Position numbers and translations under genes: made by a program
Shown here: positions 45,144 to 54,135 of the stretch, piece after piece
Position numbering within the stretch: the first letter of the stretch is position 1
Layout of the letters: the number at the start of each line of letters is the position of its first letter
Notes under the pieces: generated by a model
Told to the model about the DNA's origin: nothing
Databases searched by the model: none
Seen by the model: only the letters and a program-made list of their open reading frames with translations
NCBI RefSeq assembly: GCF_000340475.1
Contig: NZ_CM001792.1
Location: forward strand, 3,186,592 to 3,250,591
Source of the DNA: Oceanobacillus kimchii X50
GTDB lineage: Bacteria > Bacillota > Bacilli > Bacillales > Amphibacillaceae
Direction of reading: 5' to 3'
DNA length: 64,000 nt

Positions 45144-46766
45144 ATGATTAACGTTACGAATGTTAGTTTACGATATGGAGATAAAAAACTTTTTGAAGAC
45201 GTGAATTTAAAGTTTACACCAGGCAATTGCTATGGAGTGATTGGAGCAAATGGAGCCGGTAAATCAACTTTTCTTAAGATACTATCCGGTGAAGTGGAAC
45301 CACAATCTGGTAATGTATCCATGGCACCCGGACAGAGATTAACTGTATTAAAACAGGATCACTTTGCATATGAGGAACATCCAGTTTTAGAAACTGTGCT
45401 TATGGGACATGAACGCCTATATAAAGTAAAGCAGGAAAAAGATGCAATTTACATGAAAGAAGATTTCTCTGAAGAAGACGGAATTCGTGCTGCTGAACTT
45501 GAAGGTGATTTTGCTGAGATGAATGGTTGGGAAGCAGAATCCGACGCAGCTGTATTATTAAAAGGTCTTGGTATTGATGAGTCCATTCACGACAAATTGA
45601 TGGCAGATATTCCTGAAGAACAAAAAGTAAAAGTTCTTCTTGCACAAGCATTATTTGGTAATCCAGATATCCTATTATTGGATGAGCCGACAAACGGTTT
45701 GGATATTCAAGCAATTCAATGGTTAGAAGAGTTCCTTATTAACTTTGAGAATACAGTTATTGTAGTATCCCATGACCGACACTTTTTAAACAAAGTATGT
45801 ACGCATATCGCAGATGTTGACTATGGAAAGATACAAATTTATGTTGGGAATTATGATTTTTGGTATGAATCTAGCCAACTTGCATCAAAAATGGCACAAG
45901 AAGCGAATAAGAAGAAAGAAGAAAAAATCAATGAATTAAAAGAGTTTATTGCAAGATTTAGTGCAAATGCTTCTAAATCAAAGCAAGCAACTTCACGTAA
46001 AAAAATGTTAGATAATATTACGCTAGAAGATATTAAACCATCTTCACGTAAATACCCTTATATTGCATTTACACCAGAAAGAGAAATTGGAAATGACTTG
46101 TTACAAGTACAAGGACTAACTAAATCCATTAACGGTGTAAAAGTTTTAGACAACATCAACTTTACGTTAAATCCAAATGATAAAGTAGCATTAATTGGTA
46201 AAAATGATATTGCCAATACTACGTTATTGCAAATTCTTGCTGGTGAATTAGAGCCGGATGAAGGTTCTTTTAAATGGGGAATTACCACTTCCCAGTCCTA
46301 CTTCCCGAAAGATAACTCGGAGTACTTCGAAGGAAGCAATTTACCATTAGTTGATTGGTTACGTCAGTATTCTCCAGAGGATGAAACAGAAACGTTCTTA
46401 CGTGGGTTCTTAGGACGTATGCTATTCTCTGGTGAAGAAGCGAAGAAAAAAGCTAATGTATTATCCGGTGGGGAAAAAGTTCGTTGCATGCTATCTAAAA
46501 TGATGCTTTCACATGCAAATGTGTTATTACTTGATGAGCCTACAAACCACTTAGATTTAGAATCCATTCAATCATTAAATAATGGATTAATCCGTTTTAA
46601 AGGTTCCATCATTTTCACGTCACATGACCATGAATTTATTAATAGTATCGCTAATCGTTTAATTGAAATTACACCATCTGGCATTATCGACAAAGAAATT
46701 TCTTACGATGAATACGCTCGTGATAAAGAACTACAAGATCGTATCCAAAAAATGTATGCATCATAA
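45144..46766 (+). CDS. ykpA: ABC-F ATPase, YkpA/YbiT type
   Basis: 540 residues from the ATG at 45144, 9 bp after GGAGG; this equals the length I recall for B. subtilis YkpA. Two nucleotide-binding domains joined by an ABC-F linker (about 240-300, ARFSANASKSKQATSRKKM); no membrane part. NBD1: Walker A GANGAGKST, Walker B LLLDEPTNGLD, signature replaced by IPEEQK. NBD2: degenerate Walker A GKNDIANTT without the Lys, signature LSGGEK, Walker B LLLDEPTNHLD. One composite ATP site is therefore intact and one is degraded. ABC-F proteins act on the ribosome E site. Confidence 0.92.
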   Translation: MINVTNVSLRYGDKKLFEDVNLKFTPGNCYGVIGANGAGKSTFLKILSGEVEPQSGNVSMAPGQRLTVLKQDHFAYEEHPVLETVLMGHERLYKVKQEKDAIYMKEDFSEEDGIRAAELEGDFAEMNGWEAESDAAVLLKGLGIDESIHDKLMADIPEEQKVKVLLAQALFGNPDILLLDEPTNGLDIQAIQWLEEFLINFENTVIVVSHDRHFLNKVCTHIADVDYGKIQIYVGNYDFWYESSQLASKMAQEANKKKEEKINELKEFIARFSANASKSKQATSRKKMLDNITLEDIKPSSRKYPYIAFTPEREIGNDLLQVQGLTKSINGVKVLDNINFTLNPNDKVALIGKNDIANTTLLQILAGELEPDEGSFKWGITTSQSYFPKDNSEYFEGSNLPLVDWLRQYSPEDETETFLRGFLGRMLFSGEEAKKKANVLSGGEKVRCMLSKMMLSHANVLLLDEPTNHLDLESIQSLNNGLIRFKGSIIFTSHDHEFINSIANRLIEITPSGIIDKEISYDEYARDKELQDRIQKMYAS

Positions 46767-46802
46767 AATAATGTTTTTGAGATAGAGATATTTTACAATA
46801 TG

Positions 46803-46856
46803 AAACACCTTCGATTTTGTACGTAACGCTTGTACCATTTCGAAGGTGTTTTTTTG
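46803..46856 (+). terminator. ykpA terminator
   Basis: Perfect 12-bp arms AAACACCTTCGA and TCGAAGGTGTTT with a 25-nt loop, followed by a T run. Confidence 0.9.
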
Positions 46857-46952
46857 ATTGAATGGAAGAATGTATTCAAGTGAAGTTAACTGGGAGATGG
46901 TTTTTAGGAATATAATTACAGTATAAAATTCCTTGATCGCTCTTTCGAATGA

Positions 46953-47179
46953 TTTTGGTTTATAGAGCATGTATATTAAACCCTTTTTACATTTTCTCCT
47001 TCTATTTTGGTTTATAGAGCACGTCTGTTAACCACTTTTTGCGATTTCTCCATCTGTTTTGGTTTATAGAACACGTCTGTTAACTACTTTTTACGATTTC
47101 CTCTTCTGTTTTGGTTTATAGAGCACGTCTGTTAACCACTTTTTGCGATTTCTCCATCTGTTTTGGTTTATAGAGCACG
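46953..47179. repeat. 52-bp tandem direct repeat array, four units plus a partial fifth
   Basis: Units start at 46953, 47005, 47057, 47109 and 47161 (partial), each beginning TTTTGGTTTATAGA, with an exact 52-bp period. Units at 47005 and 47109 are identical; the 47057 unit differs at about six bases and the first unit is most worn. 52 is not a multiple of three, the array lies in a 559-bp gap between convergent genes, and there are no variable spacers, so it is neither coding nor CRISPR. Confidence 0.9.
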
Positions 47180-47256
47180 CTATGGAACAATTTAAGTTAC
47201 ATTCCTATTCAGATGTAAGTCAAGTCACCACCACAAAAATATTTCTCACTAATAAG

Positions 47257-47299
47257 AAAAAAGCCGCTTCATTCCAATTAATGAGGAAATAAAAGCGGC
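47257..47299 (-). terminator. kbl-tdh operon terminator
   Basis: GCCGCTT (47263-47269) pairs with AAGCGGC (47293-47299); TTTTTT follows on the minus strand. Confidence 0.85.
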
Positions 47300-47325
47300 C
47301 TAACAAGCAGAGAAACTATTTTTTA

Positions 47326-48270
47326 TTATACATTGATTTTTTTACGGACTTTACTTAACATATCTGTAGTCATACGATCGATATCATATTTGGCTTCAAA
47401 TCCCCACTCAGCCGCTGCTGCATCAGCAGATATGGAATTCGGCCAACTATCTGCAATTGATTGACGAATAGGGTCAACAGAATAAGACATTTTAAAATCT
47501 GGGATATGCTTCTTAATCGCTTTAGCAAAATCTTCTGGTGCAGCTGAAATTGCTGCGATATTAAATGCATTACGGTGGACCAATTTGTTTGGATTAGCTT
47601 CCATTAATTTAACAATCGCATTTAATGCATCTGGCATATACATCATGTCCATATACGTTCCTTTTGAAATATACGACTCATAAGAACCTTTACGAATAGC
47701 TTCGTAATAGATTTCTACTGCATAGTCTGTTGTTCCGCCTCCTGGAGGAGCTACATATGAAATTAATCCTGGGAAGCGGACACCACGTGTATCTACACCA
47801 AAACGAGAATGATAATAATCACATAAAAGTTCTCCAGAAACTTTATTCACACCATACATTGTAGTCGGACGTTGCAATGTATCTTGTGGTGTTTGATCGC
47901 GAGGAGTTGATGGACCAAACGCACCAATAGAACTCGGTGTGAAAAATTTTAAATCTAATTCTTTGGCAGTCTCCAACGCATTTAATAATCCACCCATATT
48001 TATATCCCAAGCCATTTTAGGGAAAGCCTCTGCTTTAGCAGAAAGCAATGCGGCTAAATGCATTACTGAGTCTACTTTATGTTTTTTAGCAACATCAAAT
48101 AATTGCTCGCCATTTGTTACATCAACTACTTCAAAAGGCCCTTGAAAATCGCCTTCTGGTTCTCTTAAATCTGTTGCAATAACTTTGTCGTCTCCATAGA
48201 TACGACGGAGCATACCTGTTAACTCGGAACCAATTTGACCTAGGGCTCCTGTAACTAAAATCTTTTTCAT
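47326..48270 (-). CDS. tdh: L-threonine 3-dehydrogenase, SDR (epimerase-like) type
   Basis: Oxidises threonine with NAD+ to 2-amino-3-ketobutyrate. 314 residues, short-chain dehydrogenase fold rather than the zinc alcohol dehydrogenase fold of E. coli Tdh. The Rossmann motif is VTGALGQIGSEL, followed by MHLAALLSAKAE and the catalytic Tyr-x3-Lys in TMYGVNKVSGELLC. FPGLISYVAPPGGGTTDYAVE is the family's substrate loop. It is 29 bp downstream of kbl; the two enzymes work in succession to give glycine and acetyl-CoA. GAGGAG site before the ATG. Confidence 0.93.
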   Translation of the reverse strand: MKKILVTGALGQIGSELTGMLRRIYGDDKVIATDLREPEGDFQGPFEVVDVTNGEQLFDVAKKHKVDSVMHLAALLSAKAEAFPKMAWDINMGGLLNALETAKELDLKFFTPSSIGAFGPSTPRDQTPQDTLQRPTTMYGVNKVSGELLCDYYHSRFGVDTRGVRFPGLISYVAPPGGGTTDYAVEIYYEAIRKGSYESYISKGTYMDMMYMPDALNAIVKLMEANPNKLVHRNAFNIAAISAAPEDFAKAIKKHIPDFKMSYSVDPIRQSIADSWPNSISADAAAAEWGFEAKYDIDRMTTDMLSKVRKKINV

Positions 48271-48299
48271 AGTAAAAATCTCCTCTTACTTGTCATTCA

Positions 48300-49490
48300 T
48301 TAAATAAGCTTCATTTCTTGCCCAATTTTTTTGTAAATGGCAATCGCATCATCAAGCATTTCTTTCGTATGTGCTGCTGTAGGCATATTTCTTACTCGGC
48401 CTGTTCCCCTTGGAACGGTTGGAAATACGATCGATTTTGCATATACGCCTTCTTCGTATAGACGTTTACTAAACTCTTGAGCTTTCTTCTCATCTCCAAT
48501 AATACAAGGAGTTATTGGAGTTTCACTTTCACCGATATCGAATCCTAAGTCTTTAAGACCTTGTTTTAAGTAATCACCGTTTTTCCATAATTTTTCATTT
48601 AATTCCGTGCTTTCCATTAGCATTTCAATAGCTTTTTTACTTGCTACTGCGTCAGCCGGAGATACTGCAGTAGAGAACAAGAATGGACGTGAGCGTACTT
48701 TTAGCCAATCAATTAATGACTGTTTTCCAGCTACATAACCACCAATAACACCAATTGCTTTTGATAATGTCCCCATTTGCATATCTACTTTATCCTGCAA
48801 GCCAAAATGCTTAACCGTACCTGCTCCATCTCCGGTAACACCAGATCCATGTGCATCATCAACATACGTAATCAAATCAAATTCTTCAGCAATGTCTACA
48901 ATTTCAGGAAGTTTTGCAATATCTCCATCCATTGAGAACACACCATCAGTAATTACCATAATTTTATTATATTGACCAGACTCTACTGCTTCCTTTGCTT
49001 TCTGGCGCAAATCATTCATATCCGAATGTTCAAACCGAATAATTTTTGCCTTCGATAAACGACATCCATCAATAATAGATGCATGATTAAGGGAATCGGA
49101 TAAAATGGCATCATTTTTATCCATAACAGCAGAAATTGCAGCCATGTTGCAATTAAAACCAGATTGATAAGCGATTGCTGCTTCTGTTCCTTTAAATTGA
49201 GCGATTTTCTTCTCTAACTCAATATGTAAATCTAAAGTTCCGTTAATAGTTCTTACAGCACCTGCTCCGACACCGTGAGAATCAATTGCTTTTTTGGCTA
49301 CTTCCTTCATTTCATTATTAGTAGCAAGTCCTAGATAATTATTAGAAGAAAGGTTGACGAGTTTTTTCCCTTTAATTGTTATCTCAGGACCATTTGCTCC
49401 TTGCACTGTATCAATTTCATTATATAGTCCACGTTCTTTCAAATCAGAAATATTTTCTTGTAAAAATTGATCTAATTTACTACTTGTCAT
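48300..49490 (-). CDS. kbl: glycine C-acetyltransferase (2-amino-3-ketobutyrate CoA ligase)
   Basis: 396 residues, alpha-oxoamine synthase family, PLP-dependent. Splits 2-amino-3-ketobutyrate with CoA into glycine and acetyl-CoA. Family motifs: [46 protein letters not shown], and the PLP lysine in [24 protein letters not shown] before the ATG. First gene of the kbl-tdh threonine catabolic operon, which separates it from the related BioF. Length normal. Confidence 0.94.
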   Translation of the reverse strand: MTSSKLDQFLQENISDLKERGLYNEIDTVQGANGPEITIKGKKLVNLSSNNYLGLATNNEMKEVAKKAIDSHGVGAGAVRTINGTLDLHIELEKKIAQFKGTEAAIAYQSGFNCNMAAISAVMDKNDAILSDSLNHASIIDGCRLSKAKIIRFEHSDMNDLRQKAKEAVESGQYNKIMVITDGVFSMDGDIAKLPEIVDIAEEFDLITYVDDAHGSGVTGDGAGTVKHFGLQDKVDMQMGTLSKAIGVIGGYVAGKQSLIDWLKVRSRPFLFSTAVSPADAVASKKAIEMLMESTELNEKLWKNGDYLKQGLKDLGFDIGESETPITPCIIGDEKKAQEFSKRLYEEGVYAKSIVFPTVPRGTGRVRNMPTAAHTKEMLDDAIAIYKKIGQEMKLI

Positions 49491-49681
49491 CTAAATCATC
49501 CTCCTTAAGAGTGAGAGAATTTATCAACCTCTCTCAGTTTACCATAAACCCATTAAAATGTTTAATCTTGCCCTATTATTACTGTCTATAATTACCTATT
49601 TAAAAATATGTTTTTTATGTAGAAAAGTCAGTTATTTTCCCTTATACTGAAAATAGGAAATTAACTTTGGGGGATAGCACC

Positions 49682-49816
49682 ATGAGAAAGATACTACTCG
49701 CATTATTTATTTGTATTATTGTTACTGTCGGAGTTGTTGGTTATAACGATTTGAGTGATGATCCAACTGAAGTAATTGAAGAAAAATCAACTCATTCAAC
49801 CGAGATACAGCTTTAA
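49682..49816 (+). CDS. small single-helix membrane or exported peptide, 44 residues
   Basis: ATG at 49682 with GGGGG 8 bp upstream. The sequence starts MRKILLALFICIIVTVGVVG, a membrane or signal-type helix, and ends in a short acidic, hydrophilic tail (NDLSDDPTEVIEEKSTHSTE). It stops before a strong terminator at 49842, so it forms a complete one-gene transcript. I do not recognise the family. The tail is predicted to face outward. It lies between kbl and a LysM wall protein, both convergent or divergent to it, so no operon partner helps. Confidence 0.7.
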   Translation: MRKILLALFICIIVTVGVVGYNDLSDDPTEVIEEKSTHSTEIQL

Positions 49817-49841
49817 TATAATCTCTTGTTTTAAAATAACC

Positions 49842-49878
49842 AAAAAGGGGACCTTTATGAATAAAGGTCCCCTTTTTT
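49842..49878. terminator. bidirectional terminator
   Basis: AAAGGGGACCTTTAT and ATAAAGGTCCCCTTT are near-perfect arms flanked by A and T runs; it serves the 44-residue gene and the convergent LysM-3D gene. Confidence 0.9.
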
Positions 49879-49893
49879 TATGATTGACTATTA

Positions 49894-50649
49894 TTAGTCT
49901 ACAATAGTCACGTCTACTTGTTGTACACCAAAGTTATTTGCTTCTTCTTTTGTTGGAACATGAAGATCGATTTTGTTACCGTTAATTGCGCTACCAATAT
50001 CTGCAGCTGTTGCATAGCCGTATCCTTCAACATAAACTTCAGAACCTAATGGAATTACATTAGGGTCAACTGCAACAACCTTAGCATTTGGATTGCTATT
50101 TAGATCAATGCCTGTGTATGTGACACCAGAACAACCATCGCATTTTGCTGTATAAGCTGTAGCTGACATAGAGATAGTTTCTCCCTCTGGTGCAGATTCT
50201 TCTGTTGATTCAGAAGCATTGCTTTCATCAGCTTCTGATTGATCCGATGTATTTTGTTCTTGTTGCGGTGTTTCTTTATTCTCTTTAGTATCAAGTTCCC
50301 CTTTAATGGATAACTCTTGATCTATAACAATTAAATCAGTAGAAAGATTGTTCCACTCCTTAAGTTGAGCAACCTTGACATCAAACTCATCACTAATACT
50401 TGTTAACGTATCTCCACGCTCAACTGTATATATATTATTAAGATAAACCATATCCTTTGGATGAACTACGGTTGATTTTAAATCATTTATATCCATTAAC
50501 TCTTCTACTGTTGTATCATATTGGTCTGCAATTTCCCAAAGACTTTCTCCGGGTTGGATTTCATGTTCTGTTGATTCAGCGGAAACTGTGGTTGCAGCCA
50601 AGCCTGTAAATACAATACTTGCTGATAACGCTGCTACTAGTTTTCTCAT
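49894..50649 (-). CDS. yocH: secreted LysM plus 3D-domain wall protein (YocH-like)
   Basis: 251 residues. Signal peptide 1-24 (ending TTVSA), two LysM peptidoglycan-binding repeats (about 29-72, HEIQPGESLWEIADQYDTTVEEL, and 73-117, YTVERGDTLTSISDEFDVKV), an acidic Ser/Glu/Gln linker (120-160), and a C-terminal 3D domain with MSATAYTAKCDGCSG, VVAVDPNVIPLGSEVYVEGYG and ADIGSAINGNKIDLH, whose three Asp residues name the domain. Probably a muralytic enzyme related to resuscitation-promoting factors. In B. subtilis yocH is under WalR; no clean WalR box was found here. AAGGAGG site. Confidence 0.88.
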   Translation of the reverse strand: MRKLVAALSASIVFTGLAATTVSAESTEHEIQPGESLWEIADQYDTTVEELMDINDLKSTVVHPKDMVYLNNIYTVERGDTLTSISDEFDVKVAQLKEWNNLSTDLIVIDQELSIKGELDTKENKETPQQEQNTSDQSEADESNASESTEESAPEGETISMSATAYTAKCDGCSGVTYTGIDLNSNPNAKVVAVDPNVIPLGSEVYVEGYGYATAADIGSAINGNKIDLHVPTKEEANNFGVQQVDVTIVD

Positions 50650-51012
50650 CTGATAACCTCCTTCAATTTTGACAAACTCTATCCTATCACAGGGGTAAGG
50701 AGAATACAGTTACAGGAGATTTAAGTGTAAGTTACAATAATTACGTTATACTCTAAAACTATTACAAATGTAATATAAATGATATATTCATATACTTATA
50801 TATTCCTATTATGTCAAAACTTCTTTATTCAAGAAAAACTGTAATAATTAAAATTCTTTTTCTAATCATAATCTCATGCAAATAGTTAAGTGAAACTTCA
50901 CCAGAATGATTAATTATATTAAGGGGTTAAATTTCTATTTATTATGAATATTTTGGTTGTATTGTATGAAATAAACAGTAGTTGCTAATGATAAAAAAGA
51001 GGAGGTGTTTTT
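50650..51012. other. 363-bp intergenic region between divergent genes
   Basis: Very AT-rich. Minus strand: TTGACA (50817-50812) with TATATG 17 bp on could be an early promoter of the LysM-3D gene. Several TGTAAY tracts occur, but not at the N5 spacing of WalR. No further gene seen. Confidence 0.4.
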
Positions 51013-51168
51013 ATGGCAAAAGATGTACTTTGTGAAGTGAATAACTGTACGTATTGGGCTGTTGGAAACAGATGCATGGCTGATGCAATTTACGTGGTTA
51101 GTCATAAGGGTAGACAAGCTTCTACAAGTGAAGAAACGGATTGTAAAACGTTCGTTCCGAAAATTTAA
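51013..51168 (+). CDS. DUF1540 small four-cysteine protein
   Basis: 51 residues, below the usual gene-finder cut-off. The strong GAGGAGGTG site 6 bp before the ATG and an 18-bp hairpin after the stop show it is a real gene. Cysteines C7, C12, C21 and C44 sit in MAKDVLCEVNNCTYWAVGNRC and ETDCKTF, the spacing of DUF1540, which probably binds a metal ion. Members are common in spore-forming Firmicutes and some are sporulation-expressed; no exact function is known. Single gene. Confidence 0.85.
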   Translation: MAKDVLCEVNNCTYWAVGNRCMADAIYVVSHKGRQASTSEETDCKTFVPKI

Positions 51169-51203
51169 ATGTGTAGCTAAAACATTGCTTCTATCAACGT
51201 TAG

Positions 51204-51248
51204 CAGTTCGTAAGTAGAGATTCATTATCTCTACTTACGAACTGACTT
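51204..51248 (+). terminator. DUF1540 terminator, perfect 18-bp stem
   Basis: Arms at 51204-51221 and 51227-51244 are perfectly complementary over 18 bp with a 5-nt loop (TCATT). The tail ACTTTTC is only moderately T-rich. Confidence 0.75.
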
Positions 51249-51295
51249 TTCACTTTACGATTTTATACCATCCCCATTCTCACTTAGTAAATAAA

Positions 51296-51336
51296 AATAG
51301 CTGAAAAGATCATTGTCAACGATCCTTCCAGCTATT
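51296..51336 (-). terminator. terminator of the DUF1002 gene
   Basis: AATAGCTG-AAAGATC pairs with GATC-CTT-CAGCTATT, with one or two mismatches; on the minus strand TTTTTA follows. Confidence 0.8.
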
Positions 51337-51369
51337 GTTTGTTCCAAAATTACTTTTAAAATCAATCAA

Positions 51370-52245
51370 TTAACTAAATAAATTTCCTATAGAACGAAAT
51401 AAATCCCTAAAGAAGTTCGCTACTTTATCCCAAAATCCTTCATCAAGCCCGAGATCTTCAGCTTTCTCAACAATGGAATTTGTAATGCTATCGAGTTGCT
51501 CCTTTACTGCTCCAAAATCTATTTCTAACTCTTTCATTTTATCAAATAAATCCACTAGCATTTGGCGATCTTGCTCGCTTAAGTTAATTTCTAATTTATT
51601 GAGTTGCTCACTTACAATTTGCTCTACATCTTCTCTTGTCGCTGGATTTTGTTCTGCAATCATTTTTTTTATTTCTGTTAATAAATTACTTACTTCCTCT
51701 TGATTGACATCACCATTGTCAACAAGATCAGTTGCAACATTCAGCTCTTCATTTGCTAATTCCATTCTTTCTTTATCTAATTGCTCTCCCTCTACATCGT
51801 AGGCTTTATAAATACCTGTAAGTGCAGAGTGGCCAGAAACTTGTACTGGTGAAACAACATTCACTGTCGCATCTTCAGCTCCTGCTGTAAGTAATGCATT
51901 CTCATACATCTCTGCTGTAACTTCTGTTATATTTTGCGGTGTAACGATGTTAACCTCTAATCCTGTCCCTTGTGATTCTAAGATAATTCCTGCAGAAGAA
52001 TACATATTTGATCGTGGGTTACCGTTAATGTAGTCCGCGTAATCTTGCCCAGTTACATCATGCTCCTCAACCATTTCTTGATCTGATATATCTAATAACT
52101 CTCTTACCTCCGCACGTTGGCTATCCGTTAATTTGTCTCCATATATAATGATTGTAGTTGAATCTGCAGATACTGGCATTGCAAAACTTCCAAACAAGAT
52201 TAATCCTAAAGCGATATACTTCATCATATTTAATGTAGTTTTCAT
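51370..52245 (-). CDS. ypuA: secreted DUF1002 protein (YpuA-like)
   Basis: 291 residues. Signal peptide of about 27 residues (ending MPVSADS). The DUF1002 domain covers about 30-225, with IYGDKLTDSQRAEVRELLDIS, NVVSPVQVSGHSALTGIYKAY and a conserved Thr/Ala-rich centre. The C-terminal 70 residues are helical and coiled-coil-like, ending in an amphipathic Phe-rich helix (FWDKVANFFRDLFRSIGNLF) that may bind membrane. I recall ypuA in Bacillus; its function is unknown. AAGGGGAA site before the ATG. Confidence 0.85.
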   Translation of the reverse strand: MKTTLNMMKYIALGLILFGSFAMPVSADSTTIIIYGDKLTDSQRAEVRELLDISDQEMVEEHDVTGQDYADYINGNPRSNMYSSAGIILESQGTGLEVNIVTPQNITEVTAEMYENALLTAGAEDATVNVVSPVQVSGHSALTGIYKAYDVEGEQLDKERMELANEELNVATDLVDNGDVNQEEVSNLLTEIKKMIAEQNPATREDVEQIVSEQLNKLEINLSEQDRQMLVDLFDKMKELEIDFGAVKEQLDSITNSIVEKAEDLGLDEGFWDKVANFFRDLFRSIGNLFS

Positions 52246-52483
52246 TTTTTTCCCCTTTCTTACAAGCTAATTCATCTTATGCTTGTCTCGAAATTATTAG
52301 AATTAGATGAGCTATCTTATATTATACCTCGAAAGGAATTAACTGACAGGAATTAAGCGCATTTTTTTTTGAGCAGATTTCTTTCTTTTTATTTCGTGTT
52401 TCTGTATATTTAGATTGACGAAATAAATCGGCAAGAAAGAAGGTTCGAACATCATTCATAACAATCAAGATGTAAAGCGCAAC

Positions 52484-53698
52484 TTGGTCATCATGTGGTT
52501 AGCAAACTTTTTTATTAGCGGAAGCATGACTATGGTTGTTCCTTTTATCTCCTTATACATTGAGTCAATGGGAGATTTTTCTGAAGGCTACGTACAAACT
52601 TGGTCAGGGCTAACGTTTGCTGTTACATTTATTACAGCATTTGTCTTTTCTCCTGTTTGGGGAAGAATCGGCGATCGATACGGACGGAAAAAAATCATGA
52701 TCGCCTCTGCTTTTGGAATCGGTATTTCTGTATTTTTAATGGGATTTGCGAATACTGTTTGGCAATTATTTCTTTTACGCTTGTTTATGGGAATTGTAAC
52801 AGGATTTATCCCTATGTCACAAGCTTTTATTGCAACACAAACACCTAAAGAAATTGCAGGAAAAGTACTAGGAACCCTTCAAACGGGAACAATTACTGGT
52901 TCTCTCATGGGGCCGTTACTCGGCGGAGCATTAGCAGATGCATTTGGATATACGAGTACATTTAAATGGGTTGCAATTACTATTTTCATTTCTGGATTGC
53001 TCGTTTTATTTGGAGTTAAAGAATTAAAAATGAAATTCTCCAGTGATGAAAATGATACGAAAAAATATTCCAGAAAAGAAGTATTACAACACATTCTACA
53101 AAAACCCGTACTATTTGTAGTGATGTTATTATCTGCACTTGTTCAGATTGCCCACTTTAGCATACAGCCAATTCTTTCTTTATTTGTGGCTGAGATTCAC
53201 GGTCCAGTAAATCTTGCATTTTTTGCCGGTATTGCTTTTTCAGCTGCTGGGCTAGGTAATCTTTTAATGGCTCGGCGCTGGGGAATCATCGGAGATAATC
53301 AAGGTTATATAAAAATACTCATTATTTTATTATTTGCTGCAGGGTTTGTATATTTACCTGGAATGTTTGTAACAAATATATGGCAACTCGTTATTTTACG
53401 TTTTCTACTTGGCTTATCTATTGGAGGCATTGTCCCATTGAGAATTGCATATATTCGTCAGGAAGCACCACTATCTATGCAAGGAGAAGTCCTTGGTTAT
53501 AATACAAGTTTACGTTTCTTGGGTAATATTATTGGACCTGCATTGGGTGGTACAATTGCCGCCTCGTTTGGTTTCTCTGCCGTATTTTTAATAACAAGTT
53601 TATTATTGATTCTCAGTGGACTTATCATGTTATATGTTTGGTATCAATATGAATATGAATCAAGTGGGTCTCATTCTCACTCCTATTCTTCTAAGTAA
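52484..53698 (+). CDS. major facilitator superfamily multidrug efflux pump; start uncertain
   Basis: At least 404 residues with 12 membrane helices. MFS motif A is GRIGDRYGRKKIMIAS between helices 2 and 3; LLRLFMGIVTGFIPMSQAFIA and GTLQTGTITGSLMGPLLGGALADAFG fit the drug:H+ antiporter (MdtG/Blt-like) group. The first standard start is TTG at 52484, which has no ribosome site. In frame upstream, AAGAAGG (52437-52443) stands 7 bp before ATC (52451) and 10 bp before ATT (52454), and the frame between reads NNQDVKRNLVIMW, like the usual start of this group, so the real start may be a rare ATC or ATT. Single gene. Confidence 0.88.
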   Translation: MVIMWLANFFISGSMTMVVPFISLYIESMGDFSEGYVQTWSGLTFAVTFITAFVFSPVWGRIGDRYGRKKIMIASAFGIGISVFLMGFANTVWQLFLLRLFMGIVTGFIPMSQAFIATQTPKEIAGKVLGTLQTGTITGSLMGPLLGGALADAFGYTSTFKWVAITIFISGLLVLFGVKELKMKFSSDENDTKKYSRKEVLQHILQKPVLFVVMLLSALVQIAHFSIQPILSLFVAEIHGPVNLAFFAGIAFSAAGLGNLLMARRWGIIGDNQGYIKILIILLFAAGFVYLPGMFVTNIWQLVILRFLLGLSIGGIVPLRIAYIRQEAPLSMQGEVLGYNTSLRFLGNIIGPALGGTIAASFGFSAVFLITSLLLILSGLIMLYVWYQYEYESSGSHSHSYSSK

Positions 53699-53843
53699 GA
53701 TCCATAAATCATTTCATTTCGATTTACACATATTTTTTTATCGCTAAGTTCACTTCTGTCTAGTTTCTAAGTCAATTAATTGATTTGTTGTATCAAATAT
53801 GCTAAAAATAACAAGAAACTATTATAGAAAGAAAGTGATAGCA

Positions 53844-54089
53844 ATGGGAATAGTCGTCGTTGAAATTTGTGACGGAAATGCAATCACTACCATTGATATA
53901 GAGTCTATCTTAGAGGAAGAATTTCCGGAGGTAGCTGTGCTAACAAATGAATGCTTATCTTTTTGTGGCCTTTGTGCCGTAAGACCATATGCATTAGTTA
54001 ATAATAAACGCGTATTTGGTAAAACTCCCGAAGAGTGCCTAATTAAAATACGTAAGCAAATTAAAGAAGAGCTTGCCGTGTATGAATAA
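53844..54089 (+). CDS. yuzB: DUF1450 protein (YuzB-like)
   Basis: 81 residues from ATG at 53844 (MGIVVVEICDGNA), chosen over an upstream start at 53799 because family members start here; GAAAGTGA serves as a weak ribosome site. The thioredoxin-like small fold has conserved cysteines in NECLSFCGLCAVRPYALVN, as expected for DUF1450/YuzB. Function unknown. The terminator stem begins inside its last codons. Confidence 0.85.
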   Translation: MGIVVVEICDGNAITTIDIESILEEEFPEVAVLTNECLSFCGLCAVRPYALVNNKRVFGKTPEECLIKIRKQIKEELAVYE

Positions 54090-54112
54090 TACACGACAAG
54101 CTCTTCTTTTAT
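54067..54112. terminator. terminator overlapping the yuzB stop
   Basis: AAGAGCTTG-CGTGTAT pairs with ATACACG-CAAGCTCTT around the stop codon; TTCTTTT follows on the plus strand. The left arm is coding. Confidence 0.8.
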
Positions 54113-54135
54113 ACGACAATTTATTTCCCGGGAAA

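Noticed and set aside
46953..47179. CRISPR array
   Set aside because: Units are contiguous 52-bp copies with no unique spacers, and no cas genes are nearby.
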